Made by a program: the position numbers and the translations under genes. Of a DNA stretch of 64,000 nt, positions 42,841 through 53,248 are shown in pieces. The DNA comes from an uncultured Opitutaceae bacterium (GTDB lineage Bacteria > Verrucomicrobiota > Verrucomicrobiia > Opitutales > Opitutaceae). A model generated the notes under the pieces. The model made no database searches and was not told the DNA's origin. It saw nothing but the letters and a program-made list of their open reading frames with translations. How positions within the stretch are numbered: position 1 is the first letter of the stretch; every line of letters starts with the position of its first letter. The stretch is taken from assembly GCA_937958045.1 (NCBI GenBank), contig CALFXL010000030.1, positions 62,001 through 126,000 of the forward strand, in the 5' to 3' direction.

Positions 42841-43905
42841 ATGGCAGCCATTTCCTCGAAATCAAAAAACGTCGAGACACCGACGGCGCTGGGATTCCGC
42901 ATGCCCGCGGAGTGGGAACCCCAAACCGCGGTCTGGCTTTCGTGGCCACATAAACGCGCGTCCTGGCCCGGCTATTTCCGGCCGATCCCGTATAAATTCG
43001 CGGAGATCGTCGCGCATATCAGTCGTTTCGAGGAGGTGCGTATCAACATCGCGAAGCCTCTGCAGAAGCGCGCGTGGTCGCTGATCAACAAAGCCAAGGC
43101 CGATCTGACGAAAGTCACCTTCTTCGATCATCCGACCAACGACGCGTGGTGTCGCGATCACGGACCGATTTTCGTGAAGAACGACAAAACGGGTGAAGTC
43201 GCGGTGACCGACTGGGATTACAATGCCTGGGGCGACAAATACCCGCCGTACGATCTCGATAACAAAATCCCGCCGAGCATCGCGCGGAAACTCAAGATGC
43301 GCCGCTTCGAAAAGAAAATGGTGCTCGAAGGCGGCTCGATCGATGTCAACGGCCGCGGGTTGCTCCTCACGACCGAGTCCTGTCTGCTCAACAAGAACCG
43401 CAACCCGCATCTCACCAAAGAGCAGATCGAGCAGAACCTCCGCGATTATCTCGGCATCCACACGGTTCTCTGGCTCGGCGACGGTATCATCGGCGACGAT
43501 ACGGACGGACACGTTGACGACATCACGCGCTTCTTCCGCGAAGACGGCATCGTGACGGTTGTGGAGCGCAACAAGCGCGACAAAAACCACAAGCCGCTTC
43601 AGGAAAACCTGGAACGCTTGCGCTCCATGCGCACACCCGCCGGCAAGAAATTTAAGATCGTCGAACTGCCGATGCCCAAACCCGCGTTTTGCGACGAACA
43701 ACAACTGCCCGCCAGCTACGCGAATTTCCTCGTGATCAACGGCGCGGTGCTCATGCCGGCGTTTCGCCAGCCGAAGCGCGACGATGAAGCGCTCGATGTG
43801 CTCGCGGATTGTTTCCCCGGCCGCGAAATCATCCCGGTCGATTGTTTGGATCTCGTGTGGGGCTTGGGCACGCTGCATTGTATTTCGCAACAGCAGCCGG
43901 CCTGA
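42841..43905 (+). CDS. aguA: Agmatine deiminase
   Basis: 354 residues of the peptidylarginine deiminase-like family. NDAWCRDHGPIFVKND and VLEGGSIDVNGRGLLLTTES hold active-site Asp/Glu residues; GDDTDGHVDDITRFF carries the catalytic His-x-Asp, and the nucleophile is C347 near the end (GTLHCISQQQ). It converts agmatine to N-carbamoylputrescine, the substrate of the enzyme encoded just upstream. Confidence 0.94.
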   Translation: MAAISSKSKNVETPTALGFRMPAEWEPQTAVWLSWPHKRASWPGYFRPIPYKFAEIVAHISRFEEVRINIAKPLQKRAWSLINKAKADLTKVTFFDHPTNDAWCRDHGPIFVKNDKTGEVAVTDWDYNAWGDKYPPYDLDNKIPPSIARKLKMRRFEKKMVLEGGSIDVNGRGLLLTTESCLLNKNRNPHLTKEQIEQNLRDYLGIHTVLWLGDGIIGDDTDGHVDDITRFFREDGIVTVVERNKRDKNHKPLQENLERLRSMRTPAGKKFKIVELPMPKPAFCDEQQLPASYANFLVINGAVLMPAFRQPKRDDEALDVLADCFPGREIIPVDCLDLVWGLGTLHCISQQQPA

Positions 43906-43921
43906 CGGGTCTTCTCTTCAC

Positions 43922-44386
43922 GTGAAAAAAATCCTCGTTCCTCTTTTTGCGGCCGCCGTGCTCGCGACGACTGCTTGTCAGTCGGGTTCCAAACTCCCCG
44001 GTGCCGTTCGCGAGCGTTTTGCTCCGACTTATCGCACGCACGTGATCGAAGCTGATCAGAAAACCGCGTATGCCGCTGCGCGTCGAGCTCTGCGCGCGAT
44101 GAACTATAAATTCACCAGCGGCGGTGCCGCGCAGGGGAAAATCGAAGCCATCGGCGGACTGCAGGCGGGCTCGGGCGCGGGTTCCGCGCGTCAGTTTTCC
44201 GTGAGCGTGCGACTCGGTCCCGCACCCACATCGGGTACGGAAGTCGCGGTGTTATTTTCCGAAGTGCGCGAGGATGCGTTCAGCAAACGCGAAGGCATGG
44301 GCACGACCACGCCGATGCAGGACACGCCGCTGTACGACGTTTTCTTCCGCCAACTCGAGCAAGCGTTGGCGACGCCGGAAGAATAA
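43922..44386 (+). CDS. Small lipoprotein
   Basis: 154 residues starting at a GTG (43922). KKILVPLFAAAVLATTAC is a lipoprotein signal with the Cys near residue 19. The mature part contains ADQKTAYAAARRALRAMNYK and later PTSGTEVAVLFSEV, similar in layout to small outer-membrane lipoproteins of unknown role. Sixteen bases after aguA, so likely on the same transcript, and followed by a strong terminator. Function unknown. Confidence 0.8.
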   Translation: MKKILVPLFAAAVLATTACQSGSKLPGAVRERFAPTYRTHVIEADQKTAYAAARRALRAMNYKFTSGGAAQGKIEAIGGLQAGSGAGSARQFSVSVRLGPAPTSGTEVAVLFSEVREDAFSKREGMGTTTPMQDTPLYDVFFRQLEQALATPEE

Positions 44387-44409
44387 ACGACCGCTCGTTT
44401 CTCCTCGCG

Positions 44410-44444
44410 AAACCGCGCTGCCTCAAAGCGCGGTTTTCTTTTTT
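44410..44444 (+). terminator. Terminator after the aguBA-lipoprotein operon
   Basis: A 10-bp stem AAACCGCGCT / AGCGCGGTTT with a 7-base loop is followed by TCTTTTTT. It overlaps the 3' end of the convergent lgt gene. Confidence 0.9.
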
Positions 44445-45238
44445 CGCACGTACGCAATCAGCGCGATGCCCGCGATCAGCAGGAAGATCGAGTAAAACGT
44501 GCCGCGCGTGAGGCCGAGAATGAGTGTGGCGTCCGGTTCGCGAAAAATTTCCCCGATGCTGCGCATGATCGCGTAGCCGATGAGGAACTCGCCGGAAAGT
44601 TGTCCGGGGCGCGTTTGCAGCACGCGATTGCGCCACACGCGATGTTGCACGTAGGCGAGCAGCACCGCGCCTTCCAGAAACGCCTGATAAAGTTGGGACG
44701 GATGTCGCGGCTCGTGACCGCCGCCAGTCGCTTCAAAAACCACCGCCCACGGCACGCTCGATTCATGTCCCCAGAGCTCGCCATTGATGAAGTTGGCGAT
44801 GCGTCCCAACATCAGCCCGAGCGCCGCGACCGAGACGATGAGATCGCTGACATGGAGGAAGGGGACTTTCTTTCTGCGTGCGAACCAGAGCAGCGCGAGC
44901 GTCACGCCGATAAAACCGCCGTGACTCGCCATGCCACCTTCCCACACGCGGAAAAAACTGAGCGGATTCGTGAGCAAGTCGCCCGGATGATAAAGCAGGA
45001 ATGAACCCAAGCGCCCGCCGATCATCACGCCGAGGATGATGACGAATAACAGATCGCCGTTTTGTTCGGAGTTCAAACGCGAGCGACCGGTGCGGGTGTA
45101 GAGCTGCAGCAGCCAGAACGCGCCGAGGAAACCGAGCACGTACGCGAGTCCGTACCAGCGGACGCCGAATGTATCCGAAAATTGGAGACCGGGCACGAAA
45201 GGACTCAGATCATGCGTCCAGTAGGCGAAAAGCGACAT
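44423..45238 (-). CDS. lgt: Prolipoprotein diacylglyceryl transferase
   Basis: 271 residues, seven membrane helices. The signature GRIANFINGELWG is intact, with WEGGMASHGGFIG upstream holding the conserved His. It attaches diacylglycerol to the lipobox cysteine; several lipoproteins encoded in this window would be its substrates. Starts ATG 45238, no obvious Shine-Dalgarno. Confidence 0.95.
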   Translation of the reverse strand: MSLFAYWTHDLSPFVPGLQFSDTFGVRWYGLAYVLGFLGAFWLLQLYTRTGRSRLNSEQNGDLLFVIILGVMIGGRLGSFLLYHPGDLLTNPLSFFRVWEGGMASHGGFIGVTLALLWFARRKKVPFLHVSDLIVSVAALGLMLGRIANFINGELWGHESSVPWAVVFEATGGGHEPRHPSQLYQAFLEGAVLLAYVQHRVWRNRVLQTRPGQLSGEFLIGYAIMRSIGEIFREPDATLILGLTRGTFYSIFLLIAGIALIAYVRKKKTAL

Positions 45239-45299
45239 GCGAACGATTCATCTCCGCGCGCCCGCCAATGCCAAGCGGAGAGTTGGCGCCCGACGTGGA

Positions 45300-45773
45300 C
45301 TACATTGAGCGTGCGAGCCGCGGATCGAATTGAAAGGCCGTTGGTTTTCCGCGCTGCAGTTTCGCGAAGTCGGCATGGAGCGGGTTGAGCAGGTAGTTGA
45401 ACTCGCCGGTGACGACAGCGCTGGGCACACGCAACGCCACGCTGCGCGCGGAGCGAAACCACTCTGCGCCGAAATCCTGGCTGGCACGGCTGTAGGGATA
45501 CACGTCCCAATCCGCAGGAAATTTCTCGGGACGTTCCACGAGGTTTTCCGGAAGCGTGACCGGAGCGACGATCCAATCGAGCGCAGCGAAATCGCCGACT
45601 TCTTCGACATGTACGAGAACTTCAAGCGCAGCCAAAGCGCGCGATTCGGCGCAATACACTGCATGCACACCGGGCGGGTTCCAACGACCGCCGCGACGAA
45701 ACGCGCCTTCGCCATCCCACAAGGTGGACGCGCGACGTTTGGAAGCGAGGCGCCAGATCGTGAGCGTGCTCAC
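45300..45773 (-). CDS. RES-domain toxin (NAD+ phosphorylase family)
   Basis: 157 residues. The RES signature is visible: Arg in IWRLASKRR, GGRWNPPGVHAVYCAES and ALEVLVHVEE, with a Ser-rich end. RES toxins degrade NAD+. It starts at a GTG overlapping the antitoxin stop (GTGA), the classic antitoxin-first toxin-second order. Length is normal and key residues look intact, so the module may be active. Confidence 0.9.
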   Translation of the reverse strand: MSTLTIWRLASKRRASTLWDGEGAFRRGGRWNPPGVHAVYCAESRALAALEVLVHVEEVGDFAALDWIVAPVTLPENLVERPEKFPADWDVYPYSRASQDFGAEWFRSARSVALRVPSAVVTGEFNYLLNPLHADFAKLQRGKPTAFQFDPRLARSM

Positions 45774-46183
45774 GAGAAGACACCGTCTTCGTAGCGTTCG
45801 AGAATCGCTTCTACTTCGCGTGCGCCCGGTTCGGTGCGCGCGAAATCGAGCGGCGTGCGATTGCCGAGTACGCGCAGCTTGCGATTCAGCCAGGCGTTTG
45901 TGCGCTCATGCGTACCAAACACCTGACGCGCGCGATCGTAGAGACGCATGATGCGGACAGCGCGTTCGCCTTCGGGGACGTTGAGGCGCGCCTTGCTTGC
46001 CACGCGACGCGCATAGGTGCGCGGCGGGATGTGTACGAGGCGTGCAAGCTCCTCGATGGTGAAGCCGACCTTGCGACCGAATTCGGCGAGCGCGAGAACC
46101 GGCAGGCCTTCTTCAACATGCATCGCCAGCTCGGCGTTGTTTACCGAACTCCAGTCAAACGAAGCATGCGCGAGCTTTTTCAT
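45770..46183 (-). CDS. Xre/MbcA/ParS-type antitoxin partner of RES
   Basis: 137 residues. The N-terminal part has an HTH-like segment (FTIEELARLVHIPPRTYARR). The C-terminal DUF2384 toxin-binding part has ERAVRIMRLYDRARQVFG and LGNRTPLDFARTEPGAREVE. It neutralises the RES toxin by blocking its active site and usually represses its own promoter. The ATG at 46183 was chosen; two inverted repeats lie just upstream, suitable as operators. Confidence 0.9.
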   Translation of the reverse strand: MKKLAHASFDWSSVNNAELAMHVEEGLPVLALAEFGRKVGFTIEELARLVHIPPRTYARRVASKARLNVPEGERAVRIMRLYDRARQVFGTHERTNAWLNRKLRVLGNRTPLDFARTEPGAREVEAILERYEDGVFS

Positions 46184-46186
46184 GTG

Positions 46187-46212
46187 GCATACTATGCACT
46201 GCCAGATGGCAG
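46187..46212. promoter_or_regulatory. Two palindromes upstream of the toxin-antitoxin operon
   Basis: GCATACTATGC (46187-46197) and CTGCCAGATGGCAG (46199-46212) are perfect inverted repeats placed within 30 bases upstream of the antitoxin start. They are candidate sites for autorepression by the antitoxin. Confidence 0.55.
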
Positions 46213-46215
46213 GAA

Positions 46216-47340
46216 TCAAGCGCTGAGGCTGGCGGCGGACGCCGCAGAGGCATCGAGATTAAAATCGGCCGATCCGAGCGATTGGCCGTTGATCAAAATC
46301 TCGATTTTATGGCGCCCGGAATAGTGTACGCGCGTGGTGAAGTTTTGGAAGCGTTGGGACTTCTGGAGCAAAATGCGGCCGCGCGCGGGCAGGGTGAACT
46401 CGGTGAGCTTAAAAACCTTGCGCGAGTAGTCGCGGGATTTCTTCACATAATGAACCGCGTAGTCGGCGACGATGCGTTGCGTTTCGCGACTCGTAGAAAC
46501 GATGTCACAGGTAAACGTGAGACGATCACCGAGCACGATAGCGGGTGCAGAGAGACGCAGATTTTCGAGACGTACGGCGGCACCGGTTTTCACACCGAAG
46601 AGGCTGAGCGCTTCGGGATGACCTGCTTTGATCAAGGTGCGCAGCGCGCGTTTGGCGATCCACGCGGTGTGCGGATCGCGAGTGGTCCAGCGTCTCAGCG
46701 TGGCGAGTGTCCAGTCGGGATGATCTTTTGTGATGTCGTTGAGATGGTTGGCGACGGACTTGCGAACATACAGCGACGGGTCCGCTTTTAAGTTATCGAG
46801 AATCGGCGCGACTGGCGACGGATCGGCGATGAGCGGCGCGAGGCGAAACGACCACGGAAGACGCGGACGACAACCTTCACTGGCGAGACGGCGAACATGT
46901 TCGTTTTGATCGCGTGACCAACGCTCCATCACGGCGAGCGTGCGCGTGAGATCGCGTTTGAGGAATTCGCGGATGGCGAACTCGGCGGAACCGAACCGCG
47001 TGAAAAACGCGAGCGCGTCCATCGATTCGTCGAAATGATCGTGTCCGTAGAGGCCGACAAAATCCGGAAGAACGAGTGTGACGAAATTGTGTTGGAAGCG
47101 CGGTGCGAGTTTCCGGAGTACGCGGAGCTGCGCGAGAAAGTCGCCGGGCAACGAGGCGTGAAATGCTTCCGAAGTCCGCCGCAGACGTTGGAGCAAGGAG
47201 CGCTCTTCAAGGCCATCGAGCGTGTAAGCGAGAAATCCAGCGCGGTCGAAGCGACGCGAAAGTGAGGCGAGTTCTGTCGCGATCCAACGATAACGTTTGG
47301 CGTCGAACCATTCTTTGAGGGCGGGGGCGCTTTCGGCCAT
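46216..47340 (-). CDS. AlkC-like DNA alkylation repair protein
   Basis: 374 residues. HEAT-like helical repeats fill residues 1-260. The family signature MERWSRDQNEHVRRLASEG with CRPRLPW (near 140-165) is present. The C-terminal about 100 residues are beta-rich with alternating hydrophobics (RIVADYAVHYVKKSRDYSRK), matching the Ig-like domain of AlkC. AlkC/AlkD enzymes excise bulky or N3-methyl adducts without base flipping. Ends directly next to the antitoxin promoter; starts two bases after the small acidic-protein gene. Confidence 0.85.
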   Translation of the reverse strand: MAESAPALKEWFDAKRYRWIATELASLSRRFDRAGFLAYTLDGLEERSLLQRLRRTSEAFHASLPGDFLAQLRVLRKLAPRFQHNFVTLVLPDFVGLYGHDHFDESMDALAFFTRFGSAEFAIREFLKRDLTRTLAVMERWSRDQNEHVRRLASEGCRPRLPWSFRLAPLIADPSPVAPILDNLKADPSLYVRKSVANHLNDITKDHPDWTLATLRRWTTRDPHTAWIAKRALRTLIKAGHPEALSLFGVKTGAAVRLENLRLSAPAIVLGDRLTFTCDIVSTSRETQRIVADYAVHYVKKSRDYSRKVFKLTEFTLPARGRILLQKSQRFQNFTTRVHYSGRHKIEILINGQSLGSADFNLDASAASAASLSA

Positions 47341-47342
47341 GG

Positions 47343-47600
47343 TCAGTTGTCGTCGTCATCGGCGCTCGATGACATGCCGAGGTCGTTGCCGCCTCCGGGA
47401 GTTTTGTCGAAGAAACCTTCGTCTTCGAGGATCGACATCACGCCGTCGGTGACGTGGCGGCGCTCTTCTTCGGAGAGCGTATGATGTTGGGCGGTGAGAA
47501 GCTCTTGAATACCCGCTCGCGCGTCGGCACGGCCGGAGAATCCCTCAAGAAACTCGTCGGCCTGCGCTGCGATTTGGTCGATGAGCGCGCTAAGATTCAT
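47343..47600 (-). CDS. Small acidic protein of unknown function
   Basis: 85 residues, two or three predicted helices (ALIDQIAAQADEFLEGF, SEEERRHVTDGVMSILEDEG) and a Gly/Ser/Asp-rich disordered tail ending DDDDN. I recognise no family. Its stop lies two bases from the AlkC-like start, so it is the first gene of that small operon. Confidence 0.7.
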   Translation of the reverse strand: MNLSALIDQIAAQADEFLEGFSGRADARAGIQELLTAQHHTLSEEERRHVTDGVMSILEDEGFFDKTPGGGNDLGMSSSADDDDN

Positions 47601-47918
47601 GAGGGAGCCAGTTTATCGATTTCCGGAAAGAGGCAAGTGGCCGGGCGCGGTGCGGAGCGCGCTGGCAGCGGCCGATAAGCCCGTTTTCTGAGGGCGTAGT
47701 TATTGTTCGGATACGTTTAATACCACGAAACAAAACGTAATCGGCGTACACTTATTACGTTGGTAAGTGATCTTTATTGTATCTAGCGATTCGAAGTAGC
47801 GGCTGGAAGCGGCGGGAGGCCTCGGGGAATCTGCATGTTTTGTGCATGTTGTATTTCACGGAAACCAAACGCGGCGGCGCCGTACTGATAGTTTCCTGAC
47901 CGACTAATCCTAACGACG
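47601..47918. other. Intergenic region of 318 bases, AT-richer than its surroundings
   Basis: No convincing gene. It holds a perfect inverted repeat AACGTAAT / ATTACGTT (47734-47741 and 47754-47761), described separately. It also holds a direct repeat of TGCATGTT at 47832 and 47843, 11 bases apart, about one helical turn. Both flanking genes read outward, so this is a divergent promoter region and these are candidate regulator sites. Confidence 0.5.
47734..47761. promoter_or_regulatory. Perfect 8-bp inverted repeat in a divergent promoter region
   Basis: AACGTAAT and ATTACGTT are separated by 12 bases, a layout suited to a dimeric regulator. The surrounding sequence is unusually AT-rich for this window. 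Confidence 0.45.
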
Positions 47919-48227
47919 ATGATGTTTCTCTATTATGCGCTGATTTTCCTGGCCTTGTGGCTGGGAAGCACCGCGTGGAAGCGCCTTTACGGGGCGATGA
48001 AGATGGGAGCGCCCGCACACGCGCACGCACCGCGTCGAGGTACGCTTAATCACTTGGTGAATTTCGCCTTGGGATTTATTTCGGTGGTTTTGGGAGACCT
48101 CTGGCTAGCCCCGGAGGGCGTGTCGGCGGACAGCGTCCTGAATGGTGCAGCGTTAGGCTTCGTCGCTTTTTTGTTGTGTGCGCTGGCTGAAAAAATCCGC
48201 GCACTGGAAGTGCACAAACGCCGGTGA
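47919..48227 (+). CDS. Small membrane protein of unknown function
   Basis: 102 residues with two to three hydrophobic segments: FLYYALIFLALWLGSTAW at the N-terminus, NFALGFISVVLGDLWLA in the middle and NGAALGFVAFLLCALAEK near the end. A basic tail (HKRR) closes it. No motif recognised. A second ATG three bases later is an equally likely start. Confidence 0.65.
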   Translation: MMFLYYALIFLALWLGSTAWKRLYGAMKMGAPAHAHAPRRGTLNHLVNFALGFISVVLGDLWLAPEGVSADSVLNGAALGFVAFLLCALAEKIRALEVHKRR

Positions 48228-48254
48228 AGGCGGGGCGCTGAAATTACGCGCGGG

Positions 48255-49172
48255 TTATAATGCGGCCGGGGCAGGGCCGGTTGTGGCGATCTCGGTGGCT
48301 TGGCCGCGAGAAAAGCGCATGGTGGTCTGGAAGGTCGTGGCGACGGGCACTCCGTTTTTCCGCGGGATTTCGTATCCCCACAACGCGATGGCTTGGATAG
48401 CCGCATAACCAAACTCGGGCGCGGTGGCTTCGACGATCCGTAGCGCGCGAGGTTGGCCGGTGGAGTCCACGGTGTAACTCACGGTGGCGGTACCTTCATT
48501 GATCGCGTCGTCGGCGAGCGAGAGCGGGAAGCGAGGGAGACGCGCAACTTGAAGGCGGGGGCGTTGGTCGAGTGACCTGACCCCACGAAGCTGAACCGTC
48601 TCCAAGGTAGCACTACCGTCGGCGGCGATATTGACGGTGATCCAAAAGACCGAGTTGGTGCAGCCGCGGTCTTCCAGGAGTCTTTGCGTCGCCTTATCGA
48701 CCGAGAGCGGTGTCGCGAGGAGCAGGCGTGGCGTGGCGTTTTTCTTACGCGGATGGGAGCTCTCGGGATTATAGACCAATGTGATCCAGCCGTCGGCACG
48801 TTCCGGCCCTGTTATGGTGAGCGGCGTTGATAGTGGACGCCAACGTTGGACCACAGTGTCCACGCTGCTGATAATGAAAAGTGGACGTGGCGGGACTAAT
48901 GCCGAGTTGCGAGGTATTCCCACGCGGAAGGTAATCACCTGCGGGGAGTCGACGGCATGCTGGGGAAGATTGAATGGTAGGTTGAGAGATCCTTTAGCGG
49001 TCGGTACGGACCGATCAGGAGCCGCTGGAATGACCGATGTGACCGTGAATTCCGGGGCGGCGTGCAATGACGTCAGCAGGAGCGAAGTAACCAGCAATAA
49101 GATGAAGCGCACGGACGGGGTGGCTGCGCGGGACCGGAACGCGCCTTCGCAATCCCGGAGGACCTCCCGCAA
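48255..49172 (-). CDS. Secreted protein with TonB C-terminal-like domain
   Basis: 305 residues. A signal peptide (RFILLLVTSLLLTSLHAA) comes after about 20 extra residues, so the true start may be further downstream. The last about 90 residues have a TonB_C pattern, GTATVSYTVDSTGQPRALRI and FGYAAIQAIALWGYEIPRKN, seen in many periplasmic TonB-like proteins without a membrane anchor. The middle part is unrecognised. Not linked to a TonB-dependent receptor here. Confidence 0.65.
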   Translation of the reverse strand: MREVLRDCEGAFRSRAATPSVRFILLLVTSLLLTSLHAAPEFTVTSVIPAAPDRSVPTAKGSLNLPFNLPQHAVDSPQVITFRVGIPRNSALVPPRPLFIISSVDTVVQRWRPLSTPLTITGPERADGWITLVYNPESSHPRKKNATPRLLLATPLSVDKATQRLLEDRGCTNSVFWITVNIAADGSATLETVQLRGVRSLDQRPRLQVARLPRFPLSLADDAINEGTATVSYTVDSTGQPRALRIVEATAPEFGYAAIQAIALWGYEIPRKNGVPVATTFQTTMRFSRGQATEIATTGPAPAAL

Positions 49173-49190
49173 ACGCGCTTCACCTCAACG

Positions 49191-49213
49191 GCCTTGAGCG
49201 CGTCGCTCAAGGC
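49191..49213. terminator. Hairpin between dnaA and the TonB-like gene
   Basis: GCCTTGAGCG / CGCTCAAGGC, a perfect 10-bp stem with a 3-base loop, lies eight bases past the dnaA stop. No T-run follows on the minus strand, so it may attenuate or stabilise the mRNA end rather than terminate alone. Confidence 0.5.
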
Positions 49214-49220
49214 GAAACCG

Positions 49221-50615
49221 TCACCGGCTGAGCTGGGCTTTTAAGAACTCGACCGTGCCGCGGACGGAAGCGTCTTGTTCCATCATGTTGTCCACGGCTT
49301 TGCAGGCGTGGATGACGGTGCCGTGGTCGCGGCCGCCGAAAGCGTCGCCGATTTCCTGGAGCGAGTGCTTGGTGAGCGTGCGCGTGATGTACATCGCGAT
49401 CTGGCGGGGGATGGCGATGTTGTTGGGGCGGCGCTTGCTGGTCATGTCGCTGTGGCGGATCTGGTAGTGATCGGCCACGCGTTTCTGGATCGTTTCGATG
49501 GTGAGCTGGTTTTGCGCCTGCTCCATGAGGACGTCCTGCAGGAGCATCTCGGTCGTCGGGAGATCGATGGGCTTGCCGGTGAGGCTGGAGTAGCTGGCGA
49601 CCTTGATCAGCGCGCCTTCGAGGCGGCGGATGTTTTTCGAGATGTTTTGGGCGATGAAATTGGCGACCGCGGGCGGGAGCTCGAACTTCAGATTGGCGGC
49701 TTTGGTGCGGAGGATGGCGACGCGGGTTTCGAAGTCGGGCGCCTGGATGTCGGCGGGCAGGCCCCATTCGAAGCGCGAGACGAGGCGGGCTTCGAGTTTT
49801 TCGATTTCAGAGGCGCGACGATCGCTGGAGAGGACGATCTGTTTCGAGGATTCGAAGAGGTCGTTGAAGGTGTGGAAAAACTCTTCTTGGATGCGCTCCT
49901 TGTTGCCGAGGAACTGGACGTCGTCGAGGAGGAGGACGTCGACGTGGCGGTAACGCTGGCGGAACTTGGGGAGGGCGTTTTCCTGCAGCGCCTGGATGAA
50001 CTCGTTGGTGAATTTTTCCGTCGAGAGATACGCGATCTTGGCCTGCGGGTTGTTGCGCAGGATCGCGTGGCCGATGGCGTGCATCAGGTGCGTTTTGCCA
50101 AGGCCGGTGTCGCCGTAGATGAACAGCGGGTTGTACGCCTGCGCGGGAGCCTGAGCGACGGCGAGGGCGGCGGCGTGCGCCATCTGGTTGTTGTTGCCGA
50201 CGACGAACGTTTCGAAGGTGTTGCGCGGATTGAGCCCACCGGAGGCCGCGGGGGATTTCTCGTCGTAGCGAGGAGCACGGCGTGCCGGAGCGGCGGTGTG
50301 ACGCGAAGGCGTGGAGGTTGTTTCCGAAACGGAAGCGCTGGCAGGGACGGATTCGTCGAGATCGGCTTTTTTGACCTTCACCGACATGAGGCGGCCGGTG
50401 TTGAGGCGGAGGCGCTGGACGATCAGGTCGAGGTAGTTGTCGTTGATCCAGATGGCTGCGAAGTCGTTGGGAACGCCGAGCGTGAGGCTGTCCTCAGACG
50501 ATTCCGTGCACACAATTGGTTCAAACCACAGTTTGAAAACATCCTCAGGAAAAAGGCTCTTAAAGTCGCTTTTGACGGCTTCCCATGCGGAGGGAGACAA
50601 GGAAAGAGATGGCAT
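49221..50615 (-). CDS. dnaA: Chromosomal replication initiator DnaA
   Basis: 464 residues, all four domains. Domain I covers about 1-90; domain II is a variable Ser/Ala-rich linker. The AAA+ domain III has Walker A GDTGLGKTHLMHAIGHA and Walker B VLLLDDVQFLGNKE. Domain IV contains RRPNNIAIPRQIAMYITRTL and GGRDHGTVIHACKAVD, the DnaA-box recognition helix-turn-helix. It binds the origin and opens it. The 530-base gap upstream has DnaA boxes, suggesting the origin is here. Confidence 0.97.
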   Translation of the reverse strand: MPSLSLSPSAWEAVKSDFKSLFPEDVFKLWFEPIVCTESSEDSLTLGVPNDFAAIWINDNYLDLIVQRLRLNTGRLMSVKVKKADLDESVPASASVSETTSTPSRHTAAPARRAPRYDEKSPAASGGLNPRNTFETFVVGNNNQMAHAAALAVAQAPAQAYNPLFIYGDTGLGKTHLMHAIGHAILRNNPQAKIAYLSTEKFTNEFIQALQENALPKFRQRYRHVDVLLLDDVQFLGNKERIQEEFFHTFNDLFESSKQIVLSSDRRASEIEKLEARLVSRFEWGLPADIQAPDFETRVAILRTKAANLKFELPPAVANFIAQNISKNIRRLEGALIKVASYSSLTGKPIDLPTTEMLLQDVLMEQAQNQLTIETIQKRVADHYQIRHSDMTSKRRPNNIAIPRQIAMYITRTLTKHSLQEIGDAFGGRDHGTVIHACKAVDNMMEQDASVRGTVEFLKAQLSR

Positions 50616-50638
50616 GTCCGGAAGTGCGTAGTCGGGTT

Positions 50639-50647
50639 TTATTCACA
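50639..50647 (+). promoter_or_regulatory. DnaA box
   Basis: Perfect TTATTCACA, 24 bases upstream of the dnaA start codon, so it may also mediate autorepression. Confidence 0.7.
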
Positions 50648-50923
50648 AATGGCAACCTGAGAGGCCTGTCGGACACATACTACGGCGGCAATTTGTCGGC
50701 TAACCAGGACGAAAAAGGGAGGAGCGGAGGCATCAGAATTGGGGTCGAGGGGTGGTTGTTTCAAGTGGTTGATGCCTAGCTTGATATGTAATGGCTCGTC
50801 GAGGAGCTGGAAGGGTTGACGTCGGAGATGTGTGAAAGAGCCACCCGGGCGGCGCACGGATGAGGAAAGGGTGCGCAGTAACGTGAATCAAAAAAGGGGT
50901 TTCAAGTGCAACTTTCCGACAAG

Positions 50924-50932
50924 TTATTCACA
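50924..50932 (+). promoter_or_regulatory. DnaA box
   Basis: Perfect TTATTCACA next to the T-rich tract (50941-50975) that could be the unwinding element. Confidence 0.7.
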
Positions 50933-51147
50933 GCCGGTTTGCTCATAACTTTTTGCCTTTTTTTGTTGCCAAAATGGTCGCGAGGCAGGGGCTGCGGAAG
51001 TGTCTAGGAATGTGTATGGACGCGGGCGCTACACGGGATTGCTGCGGTTGTTTGTGCGGAAAAATGCAGTGCTTTTTTGGATACAACGGGCATTTTGCCC
51101 TCTGAAAACGTGCAAGTTTTCTCAGCCGAAGCGTGTTGTGAAAGGCC

Positions 51148-53244
<2,097 letters not shown>

Positions 53245-53248
53245 TTCT

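Larger units (their letters stand above)
50616..51147. other. Candidate replication origin (oriC) upstream of dnaA
   Basis: A 532-base non-coding region between dnaA and ispG. It holds two perfect DnaA boxes TTATTCACA (50639-50647 and 50924-50932, same orientation). Weaker matches include CGTGAATCA at 50882 and TGTGTATGG at 51011, and a T-rich tract is present at 50941-50975 (ACTTTTTGCCTTTTTTTG within it). The mix of boxes, an AT-rich element and the adjacent dnaA is the usual pattern of bacterial origins. It could instead be an autoregulatory dnaA promoter. Confidence 0.5.

Noticed and set aside
49275..50660. Open frame of about 460 codons opposite dnaA
   Set aside because: No recognisable domain; Val/Asp/Glu-rich translation typical of antisense frames in this GC range.
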